Source: Corynespora cassiicola
Taxonomy: Eukaryota > Ascomycota > Dothideomycetes > Pleosporales > Corynesporascaceae
Direction: 5' to 3'
Length of the DNA: 64,000 nt
Assembly (NCBI GenBank): GCA_022059125.1
Contig: JAEUWY010000004.1
Span: 1,426,001 to 1,490,000 of the forward strand
Shown: piece by piece, positions 12,369 through 24,400 of the stretch
Layout: the number at the start of each line of letters is the position of its first letter
Position numbering within the stretch: position 1 is the first letter of the stretch
Translations under genes and position numbers: made by a program
Notes under the pieces: model-generated
Told to the model about the DNA's origin: nothing
Databases searched by the model: none
What the model saw: the letters and a program-made list of their open reading frames with translations, nothing else

Positions 12369-14031
12369 TCACGAAAGGTTCCTGTGCACCACGACTGCAG
12401 CCACGAGCAGCAGACCGCTGCAAACGGTGAACATCATATCTCGGTGATGTTGCCCTGAAAGTCAAGTCAGTTTCCAAGGGTTCTTCTCCATACGGCAGGG
12501 GTGCCATGAGCGGCTTACCTTCTTTGGTGGTGCTCAAGGCCAAAACAACGAAGGCATTGAGCGGGACCCTGAGCATGCCATACACGCTGGCCCGTACTCC
12601 ATCTTCAATCAGCCTACCCTTCAGCTCACCCATCAAAGGATAGTAAATGCCGCAGCAAAGCTCGAACAAGCAGAAACACCAGAGCGTAACCGCCTCATCG
12701 CGAATGTGCGTTGGTGTCAGGAAGCAAAGTGCTGCGACTGCCAAGTTCACTGAAAGCATGCGCGGGGAGGTTGGCGCAGTCGAAGAGTGACTGAAAATAT
12801 TGTAGAGCATAGACCCAAGCATCATGGAGCACATCAGGATAGCAAAGATGAGGCCAAAGGGCAATTCTACTAAGAGGTCAGTACTTCGTTGTCGCAATCG
12901 TTGCAGTCGCATTCAGGCTACTCACCACCAGTGCGACCTGACACCTTGTGCGCAAGCGTAAGGGCAGGGAACTTGAAGAAGATGAAAAGGAATAGCGAGC
13001 CTTCGAAAACGCAAAGCGTAAGTGCGAGGACGCGAACATTTGCGTCTGGTCACCCAATTAGTGATTGCTTGCCAAATTGCATAGAACTTCCTACCTTCCA
13101 TGAACAGTTTCCACGGCGACTTAGTCGGAGTCGTATTTGCCTCCCCCTGCTCCTCCAGGAGCGAAGCATTTTCAGGGAGGCTTAGCTTACTGTCCCCGTA
13201 ATTCTCTCCCTGTTGGTGGTCAGCTACGGGAACCGAGCATGGATACCCGAGGGGATACAGGATCGCTTACCCAGCATCGCGAGATCGCGACGAATGCAAC
13301 ACATAAGGCAAGCATCGATACCATGAAAGGTGCCTTCGCAGTCCCTGTAACTCCGACGACCCACTCAGCAAATATGCCCGCCGTGACAGCGATTACACTG
13401 TTCAACGTGGTCATCGTGCTGAAGATCTCGCTCAGTGTAGAACCAGGCTCCTCCAAGTCCATCTGGTTGAATTCGGCAACCAGCCAGCTGTCAAACACAC
13501 TGTATAGCAGAGTTGCGCTGACTCCTCCGAGTACGCGGCCAAAGAATAGAACGGGGAGGCAATCGGTAAGAAGGGTGAGGCATGACAGTGAGTATATGAC
13601 GCAGTAAGCGAGGCAGGCAGCTCGACGGCCGCATCGATCCGCAAGAGAGCCAACAAAGGAACCAGAGATACCGCCAGAGAGGAAACCGATCATGAAAAGA
13701 ATGGCGACAAGTTCTTCTGCAAGCCCTTTCTCATCTACACCCATCCTGTTAGACGTGCTCAATATGATGTAATGTGGTGAAGCTCACCTTTGTAGATGGG
13801 GTAAATGTACGGTCCCTGTAACCAGTCTGCACCGTTTACAAGTAGGTATATAGGAAAGAACCGCCATTTGAGCAGGTTTATCTTTTGTGCGTCTTCATTC
13901 TCTCGGCCGCGATGCTCGACCTTCTCAGCGCTCTTCTCCTCGGTCTGCTCGTTCTGGCTGCGGTATGATCGGTAAAAGACAAGGCCGTTCAACAGCACCC
14001 ATCCAGCGAAGGTAGTTCGGTAAAGATCCAT
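12369..14031 (-). CDS. MFS transporter, MFSD5/molybdate-anion transporter family
   Basis: Six exons (14031-13788, 13734-13271, 13209-13095, 13045-12926, 12866-12519, 12454-12369) close in phase to 458 residues, the usual length for MFS_5 proteins. Introns are 49-64 nt. Diagnostic blocks are NGADWLQGPYIYPIYK, the MFS motif-A-like GSLADRCGRRAA, GRVLGGVSATLLYSVFDSWLV, FEGSLFLFIFFKFPAL and FELCCGIYYPLMG. The last exon supplies the terminal transmembrane helix and ends on a short polar tail. MFSD5 homologues in algae and animals are linked to high-affinity molybdate uptake; activity in fungi is less certain, so transport of molybdate here is family inference. A charged Lys/Glu-rich loop of about 30 residues sits between the first and second hydrophobic segments. 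Expected location is the plasma or an internal membrane. Confidence 0.92.
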
Positions 14032-15877
14032 GATTGAAAGTAAACAAAGTCGAGACTGCCAGAGTCGAGTGTTTGCCGGATGTGCTGTGGCTTTAGGTCT
14101 TTGGTCAGGAGACTCGCACGACCCGGATTCAGGCGGCTGGGTGCTAACAGTGGCTTCCCCGGGGATGTCATAGTGCCCCAGTTTTCTGAGGACGGGGCTG
14201 TACTTGGCTCTGGTATTGGACTTGGACGTGACTTGGACGTGTATCCGAAAAGTGGAACATCACCGCGGCCTTGACGGTGCACCCCTGTCATACGGAGTGG
14301 AAGGTGGAACCGACCGCCGATCGAAGCCGATCTACTGCCCGCGGTACGTCAGCTTGAGGCCACAGTCACTGGCCTGTGGACACTATGATTGAGTACATAA
14401 ACGCCCAGGAGAACGTGAACAGGTGCCCTTTCGAGGAATCGCAATAAAAATTGACGCGCAAACGTGTGGACCACTAATTCTTTAGGAACGGAACCCGTTC
14501 CGATTACCCTTAAACGCTGCTCCTTGCTTTTGTTCAACGACACAGCGACGTTACGGATTCGGAGAGTTAGCTTTTCCTGGCTGGAGTATGGAGCTCGCGG
14601 TGGAAAGTATGGACTCGCAGCCCGTGAGGGTTGATCGCCGTCCCGTCAGCAGCCATTCTCGGAATCTGCCCAGCGCTGTGTCGTAGGCCAACGGGGCCAC
14701 TGCTCCTTTGTGCTTCTCTCGACATCATGTTCTCGCGTCCTCGTCGCGAAACCTGGAGGTGCCCGCCCAGTGTTTCGGCCAGACCGTTGCGCTGTCAATG
14801 TCACCCCCTAATCGTCCGAGTCCGTTAGCTCAGGAGCCCGTCAATATAGATGGAGCAAAGTGACTTCGCAGCGAGCCGAAAAGGCGCCTCGGGTGACGGG
14901 ACAGAGTTGCAGGAGAGCGGTGGGTGGGTCGTGGTCTTCGGAGGGCATGAACTTGTCGCTGTCATTGCACGAACTGCCTTCTCCTTCAGCCCTATCGTGC
15001 AACGTTTCACGTCGCTGGCCTTCCTGGCCTCCATGACCTTTGCGGCAGCATTGTGGCTAGGCGTCGCGTCCCAAAAGCGGCCCAATATGGCGCGAAGGAG
15101 TGCGGCTCACGCAAGAATACAGTCAGAGTGTGAAGGTCGACGTCGACCGAAAGCGCATCCCGGGGTCCTGTTCTGGGGATCTCGGGAACCCTTACGGCCC
15201 CGGGCCAAGCATCCCCCGGTCGCCTCAGGCACACCCGGGATACAAGGCGGGCCGGCCCCAGCTCGGGACGGACAGTAAGGCGGACGGCGATTCGGACAGG
15301 CGGGTTTTTGTGGACGATCGACGCACCATGTGTTTCCCTTGCCGATGTGGAGGCTTGAATTTGCCCTGTGGTGTACAGATCAAAGGGTCCAGTGGAGGCT
15401 CTCTTTGCGTATGCTCGGTACCTCGTTGTTCGAGGTCCGTGCGGGCCAGGAAGTGGCTCACGTGGCCGGAGACGCCAAGCACCTAGGTATGCTCCGCACA
15501 TATTGTTAAAGCCATGTACAGGGCCGAGAGGCTTGGATTTCTAACTGTCTCTGTTCCGGGTGCAAAGGAACACCGTGAACCCTTGTTGTGAGCATCGGGG
15601 CTAAGAGTTAGCCTCTGTATGGGAGGATTGGCAAATGCGGAGGTGGCTGGTTTCATCGTTGGAAGCTGGATATAGGAATGACCTCAGTCGCTGGTCCTGC
15701 CGGAATCACAGTTGGGAATGCATGTCTAACTTTGGTCCTGGGGGGTCTAAAGGAGTCATTCTGTGTGTCTAGTGGTTCTGTGTGTCTAAATATTAAGTCT
15801 TGAAAAGGAAACATGCGCAGAGGCATTGCGAAAGGTCCGTGGCGTGCTCTCCCGTATTAGAGGGCTTCATCTATTCA
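14032..15877. other. Intergenic region, 1.85 kb
   Basis: Several overlapping frames of 60-165 codons on both strands between 14.8 and 15.5 kb; composition (Arg/Pro/Gly/Ser) and mutual overlap suggest chance frames in GC-rich DNA. Nothing recognised. Confidence 0.5.
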
Positions 15878-16521
15878 TCAAGTCGACGCTTCTCCCCTTT
15901 CCGCCCTCTCAGCATCCATACTCGTTGTTGCTCGGCCCTCGTTGTCGAGCAGCGGCGCGTATCCGGCCGCCAGTTTCACGCTCCAAGTAAACGGGCCGAA
16001 TTGGCAGTGCGGGCAAGACATCGGGGATTGGTTCGCCTGCATGGCATCGGAGAGTGATTTCAACGTGAAGTAGGAGTGGATAAAGCTTTGTGCTTGGTTA
16101 GAACAATCGGAACCGGCCCTTTGCAGGATATAACTTACAAATCAATGGCAAGCCAGTTGCTCGAATAAGTGCCCAGCATGATATTCTGACCACCTGAATA
16201 ACGGGTTGGCAGAAACACCCAGGTCAGGATGAGGCAGGTCAACAGCAGAAGGCTTAGAGTCAGATCTACAATCAAGTGGATTGGTGTTCCGGTTAAGCCG
16301 GATGATTGGCACCCGCAGCGTTTCTCGTTGGCCAAGAGGAGGGCCGAATAGGTCGCCGACAAGAACAGAGGGAGAATTCCGATGGCAGGATTGACTTTGC
16401 TGGATACCAAGCCTGTAATGAGAAGCATTAAAAAAGCTGGTGGAAACATGGCAAGAGAAATTGCGCGTAGAGAATGCGCCGTCGACTTCGTGAAGATCTT
16501 GAAGTTGAGAACTGCTGCCAT
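15878..16521 (-). CDS. Small multi-span membrane protein with C-terminal CPHC motif
   Basis: Exons 16521-16139 and 16085-15878 join in phase 2 to 196 residues; the 53-nt intron starts GTAAGT, has a CTAAC branch sequence and ends AAG. Three hydrophobic helices lie at about residues 18-37, 44-64 and 80-106, and a fourth, weaker segment spans the splice junction near 118-138. The tail holds MSCPHCQFGPFT and GYAPLLDNEG, an arrangement I recall from uncharacterised fungal membrane proteins. CPHC could bind metal or be a redox pair, but one such motif alone does not decide. No function is known. The intron choice is supported because it is the only one that brings the CPHC tail into frame. Confidence 0.65.
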
Positions 16522-18745
16522 GATGGATAGAGATGGGAAATTTTATAAAAAAAAGATGCAGAAAGAGATAAATATGCAAAATGTATGAGATTGTATGTTG
16601 ATTTGATAGTGACCAAGGCGACGTGAGGTCTTGTCTTTTATCACCCGTTTATTCAGGCCCCCAACTCGTTCCGCTGGTCTAGGCAGCAAACTTTGGCTGT
16701 GCACAGAAACGTCCGCAATAGCTTTTTTTGAGAAGGGATTGTCGTCTCTCACCCCTATAAAGAGTAATGTTCCAATCATCTGCGCGACAAAGTGGGATGC
16801 GCAAGGCTCTGCGGCAAGGCTCTATCGAGATCTGCATCGTGGCTGTGGTCAGCAGCCGAACAACCACGAGGCACACAGCCTGGCCATTCCTGGGCTTCTC
16901 GCAACTTGGAAACAAACACGATGACATTAGTAAAGAACCGTCAATAATTTTTCCATCTCAGTGGCAATTCGAATGTCAACAGAAGAATTGAGAGAGCCAC
17001 CAGTCTGGCCATCCATTTGGGGTGACGTCATCGGACAAGGCGCAGCTTGTAGCGCGCAAAGGAATCGCGACGGAAAAGTAACTTTCAATAACTGCTGAAA
17101 CTCGTGTTCAACTTAAGAAAGGAATACAAATTCAAGTATTACGAAGCTCGATGATGCAGATGAATTTGTTAACTACTCCATGGTGGTCAGCGAAAGCGCA
17201 GTCACACCAACCAACGCATTTGGGAGGTAATCACCTAAAAGAAAGACAATAATTATGCGTCGAACAACACCGGCTATGCCAATGTGTTCGGCAATAGCCT
17301 TGAAATTTATGTTTGGGCTTGGTTTAGCGTCTGGAGATTGATTGACGTGGGGTATGCTGGCCGCCAAATTCGTCTTATATAAGTCCTTGGGTTAAACGTA
17401 GGATGAGACATCTTGTTTTGCTTCCTGTTGGTCTTTTGCCTCTTTGGAGCTAATCGAGGACTCTTGAGATAAAGCAATAAAAGAATCCATAGATGCCAAG
17501 TAAGCCCTTCAGCATACGGACTTTGGATAGCGACTAGAGATTTTGACTGAGTGATAACCTAGACGGAGGATGGGTTAGGCGTATAAGTCTTGGAGCTGTG
17601 CCCAAGCGAAGTTGATATTTCGGGGTGTCTTTGTATTATTCTTGCTTGTTATGGGCTGTTTCCTAAAAGTGTCTCTCGAGGTACGGGCTGAGCTTCCATA
17701 AACAAGCCATAAGATCAGCAAGGAAAGAGTATTCCGAGGGTGACAGAAGCGGCGTTCATTCACATTCCGCCGGTGATTGGAAACTGCGGTGCTCTTATAT
17801 TTCAGATTTCAACTACCTAGGTATCCAGTCTTCAACTGATTGTTAATTTTAGTGTATACCTCATAGGTCTTGATTGAAAAAGCAATCAATCAAGTCTCTG
17901 TCAGGATGAAAGGCGCTGAATGAGGCACTTTGCTGCTTCACGATGCACGGGAACTCGATAGCTAAGATATAGATCTTCATGAAAGCCTAATAATAGCTAC
18001 TGCGAGCATTTTTGTAAGTGCAACATGGTATTCATCCGAAACATAGCATTTACTTTCTATATCAAAGACTGCAGCAAACCCAGGCCAACGAAGAAATTAA
18101 ACATGGCTCTCCCGCATAAATGGGTAGGCTCCAGCCACAAAGATCTCAGACTCTGGGATTTTAGGCGATGATCTAGTTATTTCTCGTGCAAATGAAATTA
18201 AGAGCTGAAAACAGAATGCCTACATTTCTTGCTTTAGCGTGCGGTAGAACCAGATCAGCACCGTTGAGATAGCCAGATTGCGTGCACCAAGGAAGCTACC
18301 CAGATACATACCTTGTATGTGAGCGGGAGTGAACCCTCAGAAGGTCTCGCTGTCGAACCATCAAACACTTAGCTCTCTTTAGAATGATGAACATCAATTT
18401 GAGCACAGTAAGACGGCGACGCTAGACGGCTTGCAGTGTGCGATTCTCTTCACCCGCCCGGTGTCAAATATATAGTTATCGAGATCGCGGCGGACTCTCT
18501 TACTTGATACACCCCAAATCCTGTTACTCGACAAACCCCAAATGTTGCAAAAAGATTGTTCGGGCGTAGAACAAGGGACGAGAAACATATGTACCCGGAA
18601 AAGGAAGACTCGGCCTCTCTCTCCTCTGATTGGCGCAGAACCCCTTCAACCGAAGATATCCCGACCGCAACCCTGAACCTCAGAAACCTCACATCTGCAT
18701 CCTCACCACCGTCACCCGCAGCACAGCCCGCAACACCCCCTCACG
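16522..18745. other. Intergenic region, 2.2 kb
   Basis: Average base composition, short frames only (up to about 97 codons), no family motif and no splice-linked series. From about 18.57 kb the plus strand is the likely promoter and leader of the mitochondrial ribosomal protein gene. Confidence 0.5.
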
Positions 18746-19221
18746 ATGGCCAAGAAAGGTGCGCATATCTTCTTCGACTCGCTGGATTGCTTTGCAAAGA
18801 CTTTTGTCCCCCATTGTCCCTTGGGGAAGCCTCTGCCGGCGGTACCGTGAACCGAGAGCAATGCGCTGACAGTATCCTCAACAGCGAAATCCCGCACCAT
18901 CATGGTGCGCCTCATCTCGATGGCCATGACGGGCTACTACCGCACGCTCCAGAGGCCCCGTGCCCACCGCCCGCTGAGCATGCTTAAATACGATCCCATC
19001 GGTACGGTTTCCCCTACAATCGCGATACGCGGGAAACTCCATTGAGCCCGAAAATTTTGGCGGTCGCGTTCCGAACAAGCGTGATGTGGAATTTCGAGGG
19101 CACTGGATTGGATGGGATAGTGCATAGAGATGGGAAAGCGGTTCAATGACAGGACAAAGGCTGACGGAAAGCAGTGCGGAAACAAGTCCTTTTCCTCGAA
19201 GCGAAGCGTGGAAAGAAATAG
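18746..19221 (+). CDS. MRPL39: Mitochondrial ribosomal protein L39 (54S subunit, bL33m)
   Basis: Three exons, 18746-18758, 18885-19001 and 19175-19221, give a 58-residue basic protein of the right length for bL33m. The first exon encodes only MAKK plus one base. Exon 2 carries [18 protein letters not shown] and [10 protein letters not shown]; exon 3 carries [11 protein letters not shown] and the stop. The protein is part of the large subunit of the mitochondrial ribosome. Introns of 126 and 173 nt are long relative to the tiny exons, which is why no long open frame marks this gene; both keep GT-AG ends (GTGCGC...CAG, GTACGG...CAG) and phase 1. The gene symbol follows the yeast name for this family. 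Confidence 0.93.
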
Positions 19222-20515
19222 TGGAATCGCGACGTTTCATTTGAATCGACTGTACGCATATATTTGGGACCGAGGCCCGGAATGGGTTGGATAGCGGCGA
19301 AGCGCGTTTCGCGCAGCAGGAACACGGCTCCAACGACAAGCACATAGCAGCTAGCGTGGCAGAATCCACGGGTGTCCCACGCTACTCATACGAAGGGCGG
19401 GAATGTATGCACATATATTGTAACATACATGTAGCATGGGTCGGCGTTAGAAATGATTTTCACAATTACAAGCTTCCCTACTCGAACTGCTCTGTGCGAT
19501 CTCATGCCCACGTCAACGCATAAAGCTCGCTACTTAGGGTTGAGGTATTACATTCTACGTATATATATGTTCGAGCCAGAAGACCACACTGCAACATGCG
19601 TTCCCGCTTCTGCTTGAGTTCTATCGTGGCGTCCTTCATCGCCTGTGCAAGCTACCCAGCGGGAAAGACCCAGCGGGCTAGGTCTGCAACGAAAGATGAC
19701 GAGTTTTGTGTTGCTTAAGCACAACCCTCCCTACCGATCCTCTTGCAGCACTGCAAGGGACCGGCGCCCACCGTCGGCGATGAAGTTGTTTAATTTAGGC
19801 ACCCCAAACTGGCTGCACGTATGAGGGACATGAGCCGGAATATTTGGTCAGTGGTGCCGGACGTGTGTGAGCTTTTGGGTGAAATTGGGGTCAGATACGA
19901 CGTGCGTATGAATGGAAGTGCGGCAAATTTCGTTGCTAGCATGATGTCAGAAAGTTACTCGTAACTCAATATGGAGTCTGGAAAACTTATCGCCCTTATA
20001 TTGCCCAAATTTCGTCTAAGACACCTGAACGAAATGCGCGAAGTCTTCAACATCTGGAGAAGCTAAAGTCTCGAGTGGCTTCCACCAATAGATTTGCATA
20101 GTTCTATTAATTTAAGGTCAGCTAAAGGTCCGAATATGATCGGTTTTGGGAGTCCTCACCATGGCCCTGCAGTCATAACCTCCCAACTATGAGCTGGGCC
20201 GTACCTTCCATCAATATCGTGCCTTTGATAGTTGGTGTGGAGACATGATTAGCGTCTCTTCTCACAAGCCCGGCTTTCTTAACCCTGTTGTAGCCACAGC
20301 CCAAGGGTAAATCTGCAATATAGTTAGCAAGTCCTCGAGCCGTACCCAAATTGTCTTCCCAAAAGAACCAAAAATGGACATTGTAAATCCAAGCCCTCTA
20401 TAACTTTAGCTTGCCTGACTGTGGGTGTGTTCATGTGGCTGGATGCATAAGAAAAGGGAAAAAACCTTCGTCCCATCTCCCTCATACTCGAACCCCCCAG
20501 GCCCAAAAAAGGGCC
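19222..20515. other. Intergenic region, 1.3 kb
   Basis: Between the ribosomal protein gene and the first U6 gene; only short frames, no recognised element. Confidence 0.5.
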
Positions 20516-20521
20516 AAAAAA
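20516..20521 (-). terminator. Pol III oligo-T terminator of U6 copy 1
   Basis: Six consecutive T residues on the transcribed strand directly at the expected U6 3' end. Confidence 0.8.
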
Positions 20522-20622
20522 TTTTGTACTCTCTATGATTAAGCGTGTCATCCTTAGTGCAGGGGCCATGCTAATCTTCTCTGTATTTTTTCAAATGACC
20601 GGGGTGCCCGAAGGCGAAAGTC
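20516..20622 (-). ncRNA. U6 spliceosomal snRNA, copy 1
   Basis: About 107 nt, the normal U6 length. On the minus strand it has a 5' hairpin with a GCC-UUCG-GGC stem, the ACAGAGA box (20584-20578) that pairs with the 5' splice site, the GATTAGCATGG segment containing the AGC triad that pairs with U2 and starts the internal stem-loop, the conserved CCCCTGC, and GATGACACGC, and ends in six T residues (20521-20516), a Pol III terminator. A TATAAATA box lies 16-23 nt upstream. U6 forms the catalytic centre of the spliceosome. Ends are estimated from the TATA spacing and the T run. Confidence 0.95.
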
Positions 20623-20637
20623 ATTGTTTTGAACCCG

Positions 20638-20645
20638 TATTTATA
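20638..20645 (-). promoter_or_regulatory. TATA box of U6 copy 1
   Basis: TATAAATA on the minus strand about 16-23 nt before the inferred U6 start, the position used for TATA-dependent Pol III transcription of U6. Confidence 0.8.
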
Positions 20646-20721
20646 GGCCAAATATGAATCGAGCTGTTGTTTGCTGCAAATGGCGTGGGCCGTGCGGGGA
20701 CCTTTCGCTCCAGGACTGGCA

Positions 20722-21275
20722 ATAGCCTTTGTCATGTGCCGCGTCCTTCACCCAATCTTGAGCTGTAGCCTTAATCCCGTGTAGCGGCCTTCATCCAATA
20801 TACCACGGCCTCGTTTGTTTCCGGTGACCGTCATCCTATGCGGTATCATTTGTACTGGTACGGCAAACCTCATCCAGTATGGTGCTCTTCGTTCTATCCA
20901 GTGACCTTCAATTTATGTGGCTTCATTCCAGGGCTCTCCCAATGTAATGGCCTCGAACCTCGATTTATGCGGTGATATCCATGCTCTGTTTTCAAAAACC
21001 TTGTTCGAGCTGTAGCGAAGTTGACTGCGATGAGTTTTGTCCGGTGTGGCGACCTGGCTCCCATTCAGTAGCCTTCATCCTGGCCATTGGCTTCTGCACT
21101 GTGTATTGATCTTAATCATGTGCAATAAATCGTGTTCTTTGCAATCGATACCACACGCGGCGGTCTTTTCCTGTGCAGTGATTTCTGACTGATTCTCTGG
21201 CCCTTTTTGTACTGTGCGCGGCCTTAATCCGTGTGGTTAAGTTGAATAAATGCAAATGCCTTCATCCGGTATGCC
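20722..21275 (+). repeat. Degenerate CCTTCATCC-type repeat field
   Basis: About ten diverged copies of a 16-20 nt unit approximating RNCCTTCATCCNNTATGYGG occur on the plus strand, for example near 20743, 20765, 20784, 20826, 20865, 20903, 20955, 21069, 21218 and 21257, at irregular 19-115 nt spacing. They fill the interval between the two U6 genes. No coding frame follows the unit. It may be a decayed minisatellite. Confidence 0.5.
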
Positions 21276-21303
21276 TAATACTCGAACCTCTGGCCGTTCA
21301 GTT

Positions 21304-21321
21304 AAAAAAAAATAGCAAAAA
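21304..21321 (-). terminator. Pol III oligo-T terminators of U6 copy 2
   Basis: A five-T run at 21321-21317 followed by a nine-T run at 21312-21304 on the transcribed strand. Confidence 0.7.
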
Positions 21322-21421
21322 TATTTAATTCTCTGTGATTATGCGTGTCATCCTTAGTGCAGGGGCCATGCTAATCTTCTCTGTAGGGTAACGAGTATGA
21401 CATGTCCGAAGACGAAAGTGT
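21317..21421 (-). ncRNA. U6 spliceosomal snRNA, copy 2
   Basis: Second U6 gene in the same orientation. A 43-nt core from TACAGAGA through GACACGC is identical to copy 1, so all catalytic and U2/U4-pairing segments are kept. The 5' hairpin is GUC-UUCG-GAC instead of GCC-UUCG-GGC, a paired change that keeps the stem. The segment between hairpin and ACAGAGA box and the 3' tail differ strongly. The transcript should end in five T residues (21321-21317), with a nine-T run 5 nt further on as backup. A TATATATA box sits at the same distance as in copy 1. Likely expressed; divergence outside the core shows it is not a recent duplicate. Confidence 0.88.
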
Positions 21422-21434
21422 TACTGTTCTCGCC

Positions 21435-21444
21435 ATATATATAT
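21435..21444 (-). promoter_or_regulatory. TATA box of U6 copy 2
   Basis: Alternating TA run on the minus strand 14-23 nt upstream of the inferred start, matching the spacing at copy 1. Confidence 0.75.
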
Positions 21445-24400
21445 GCAGAGTGTTGGCGGGGTCGCTTTGTTTGTCACAGACCGTGCCACAGCGTTTGTGG
21501 AAGGTATGCAATAGCAATGTGATTGCTAGATGTGACATGATGTTCGCGGTGAAAGACAGAAGTCGTAGCTTCCTTCATTAGCGTGTGTAGGATAGTTATA
21601 GAAGAGGTGGGTATGAATACTGCCCTTTAATTTATAGCACATTGCACTTGTGCCATATGTTTGAAGTCTCCATCTGATATGTCTGAAGATGGGCCATCAT
21701 TGCTAGCATGCGGGGAATGCTCTCGGCAGAAATCGAGTCTATCCGTATCAGAACCAGAGATGGATTAGGAGAACCATTCTTTCGAGTGACAATGATGAGG
21801 AATATCGATGACTGAGTACAATAAAGAAAGGCGCCATGGGCAAAAATATGCTTGATGATTGCTTTCTTGGACCTGTTTGAATGTCAGTCTCATGTGGGAA
21901 TTATCCTACAGATCAACATCTCGCAGATTACCATACGTCTTGTCGACCTATTCTTCATCAATTTCCGTGGAATGTGCAAACCAGCAGAAAAATGGACCGC
22001 ATGATGAGTCCAAACGTATGAGCCATGAGCGACCTCGAATCCTAGGCGGGACGGAGAAAGATATGTCCATCACAGTCTTTCATACCAGAGACAAGGTGGA
22101 TTCATGTCTTGGTGAATAGATGTAGAACAATCATAGCCACTTTGCTATGGCTGTTAGACAGTGACAAATCACGGGGGATCGAGATAGGATGCGCTGGCTA
22201 GACTCAATGAAGACAAATCTTGCCATGCGCTCGAAAAGTAGATGAATTGAGGCTCATAGCACCATGTTGTGTTAGGGGAACACGAATGATTGAGGCCGAT
22301 GTGTGTAGTGGGACTAGTACTAAGACAAATGCATCAGAGATCGTTTTGTAAGGCTTCAGGAGTTGGAAACTTAGCAGCAAGGAGCATAAAAATTCTCATC
22401 TTAGGAGAGAATGAAAAAACTATACCCATAGTTGTCTCAATGGTTAAAATAACCAGTCGATGCTTCAATTGGATCGATTCGAACCTATCAACGTGTCCGG
22501 TGGGTATATTCCATGCATAGCATACGACGGCGATATCTGGGTTGACATGGTAGCAACACGTGGACATTACCAGAAAACCGAGTTCTATGGAGCGGTAAGA
22601 ACAATGGCCTTGGTTTACTAGCCAATATGCTTGGGATACCCTGAACTTTCGAGTCAGCGCGACGAAGTCCACTCATATCGAACTTAGCGAAGATGATTGG
22701 AAGCTGATACGAAAAATTCGATCATATGCCCATAGAACCGTGAGAGAATACCCAATAATATCAAATGTTTCATAAAGTAGGTCATAAGACATCGTGTTAT
22801 TTGTTACGGCGAGGCGATGGCGGCGAAGGAGACGATGGCCTGCAGGAGATGTTAGCTCATTCAGAGAAGCGATTGCGGGTACGAAGCGTCAAAGGGGCTC
22901 CAAGTACTTACTATTCCAGCTTGCGAAGAGCTATGAAGGACTATGCAGAAGTAGAAGTGCGGTGTGTCGCCTCATGTTCGCGCTATACCGTAACCACTGT
23001 ATGCCCGCCGCGAATGTTGATCGTGAGTGTCCGCTCATCGTCGCGGCGCCTGTTGGACTACCGCCCCAGAGATATGTATTGTCTGAAGGATTGAAAGCTT
23101 TCGTATGAGCTTCTTGTTCGATATAAACATGGGAGGGAGTCTGCGGCCTTCGTCAGTTCTCCGGCAGTGCCGTTGCATGTGGTGAGTTCCTGAACCTCGA
23201 GCAGTAGAGGCTACCCGACATGAGGCTTAGCTAGCAAGATCCCTTGGTGTATCCATGGTGGCGAGCTCCACTCGTGATGTATTTGTCGTCGTAAGCTTCG
23301 CAGTGTGATGGCGGTTGCCTCGAGTTAAAACCGCGCCGCGCGGTAAACAAGGGAAGAAGGGAGTGACAGGAGACGCTATTAAGGACACGAGATCATAGTA
23401 ATGAGGTAGATCAAGTGGATAGCAGGTCTTGTGAGGGGGAGAATGATGTTGTGGGGTACGGCAGGAGACGGTGGAAGATCGGAAAGGGGGGGGGGGGATG
23501 GGTGGAGGGAAAATTAATGCCTACGGTGTGGGGGTCAAAGCTCAAAATTGGGTGAGTGGTGGCCGTGTTTGAGAAAGGATAGGGACGGGCGGCTCCTGAG
23601 AGGAAGGCGAAAGGGAGGTGAATGGAGTGCCAGGAAGAAGACGCCTGCATTCAGTCCGTTGCGTGCGCGCATGTGACTGCAACAGGCCTACGGCCCCTGC
23701 AAGCTTAAAGCCTCATTTATCTACGCCGTATTCAGAAGAAATTATGGTAGCTATCCCCTGAAAGAGTCAAACAGTCGCTGTCATCCTCGTCTCCTGCATG
23801 GGGGTGGTTGGGAGAGCGCAGCATAGACAACACGAGCGCAAAGCAGTCTTCATGTACGTGCAACAGCGACTACAACCATTCATTTGCACTGTATAGAACG
23901 TGAATGTGATACATATATAGTCCCCTAAACCTGACCGCAAGGGCAGATGAGTGCGTGGGCGACGCCGCCGCAGAGCGGCAGGGGCTGCGACACCACAACA
24001 CTCGCGCCGGAGTGAGCCATTGCTCCCCAAAACCGAACCCCTAACCTAGATTAATGCATTGAGTATGATGAATGCAACCGAATTAGACAGCTCCGCTGCT
24101 ATATAAGCACACAAGAACGACTGGACATGCCTATCCACGACGCGGGGAAGGCCTCGCCCCGACCGGGCTCCGCGGCGCTCACGGCGGGGAGCCAACCAGC
24201 CGCGCGACGCCTAAGAAGCAAAGAACCGACTCGCGGCGGCCATTTTATCCCCATGAGATCTCATCCTAGCCATGGATACTACAAGGCGCGAGGCTCATAG
24301 CAATGTGAACCCCGCAGCTCACCTTCGTGGGTGCCCCTGCAACACCATCGCGAACCGGCGGGCATCGTGAGCCCAAGGGAAACAACAACAAGGTCGGTGC

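Noticed and set aside
14850..15501. Overlapping frames of 128-164 codons on both strands
   Set aside because: Each is the shadow of another, with no hydrophobic pattern, motif or splice continuation.
18556..18987. 143-codon plus-strand frame
   Set aside because: It overlaps the leader, first exon and second exon of the mitochondrial ribosomal protein gene in another phase; that gene explains the region.
22480..22510. GGTTCGAATC on the minus strand resembling a tRNA B box
   Set aside because: No A box, anticodon arm or acceptor pairing could be built around it.
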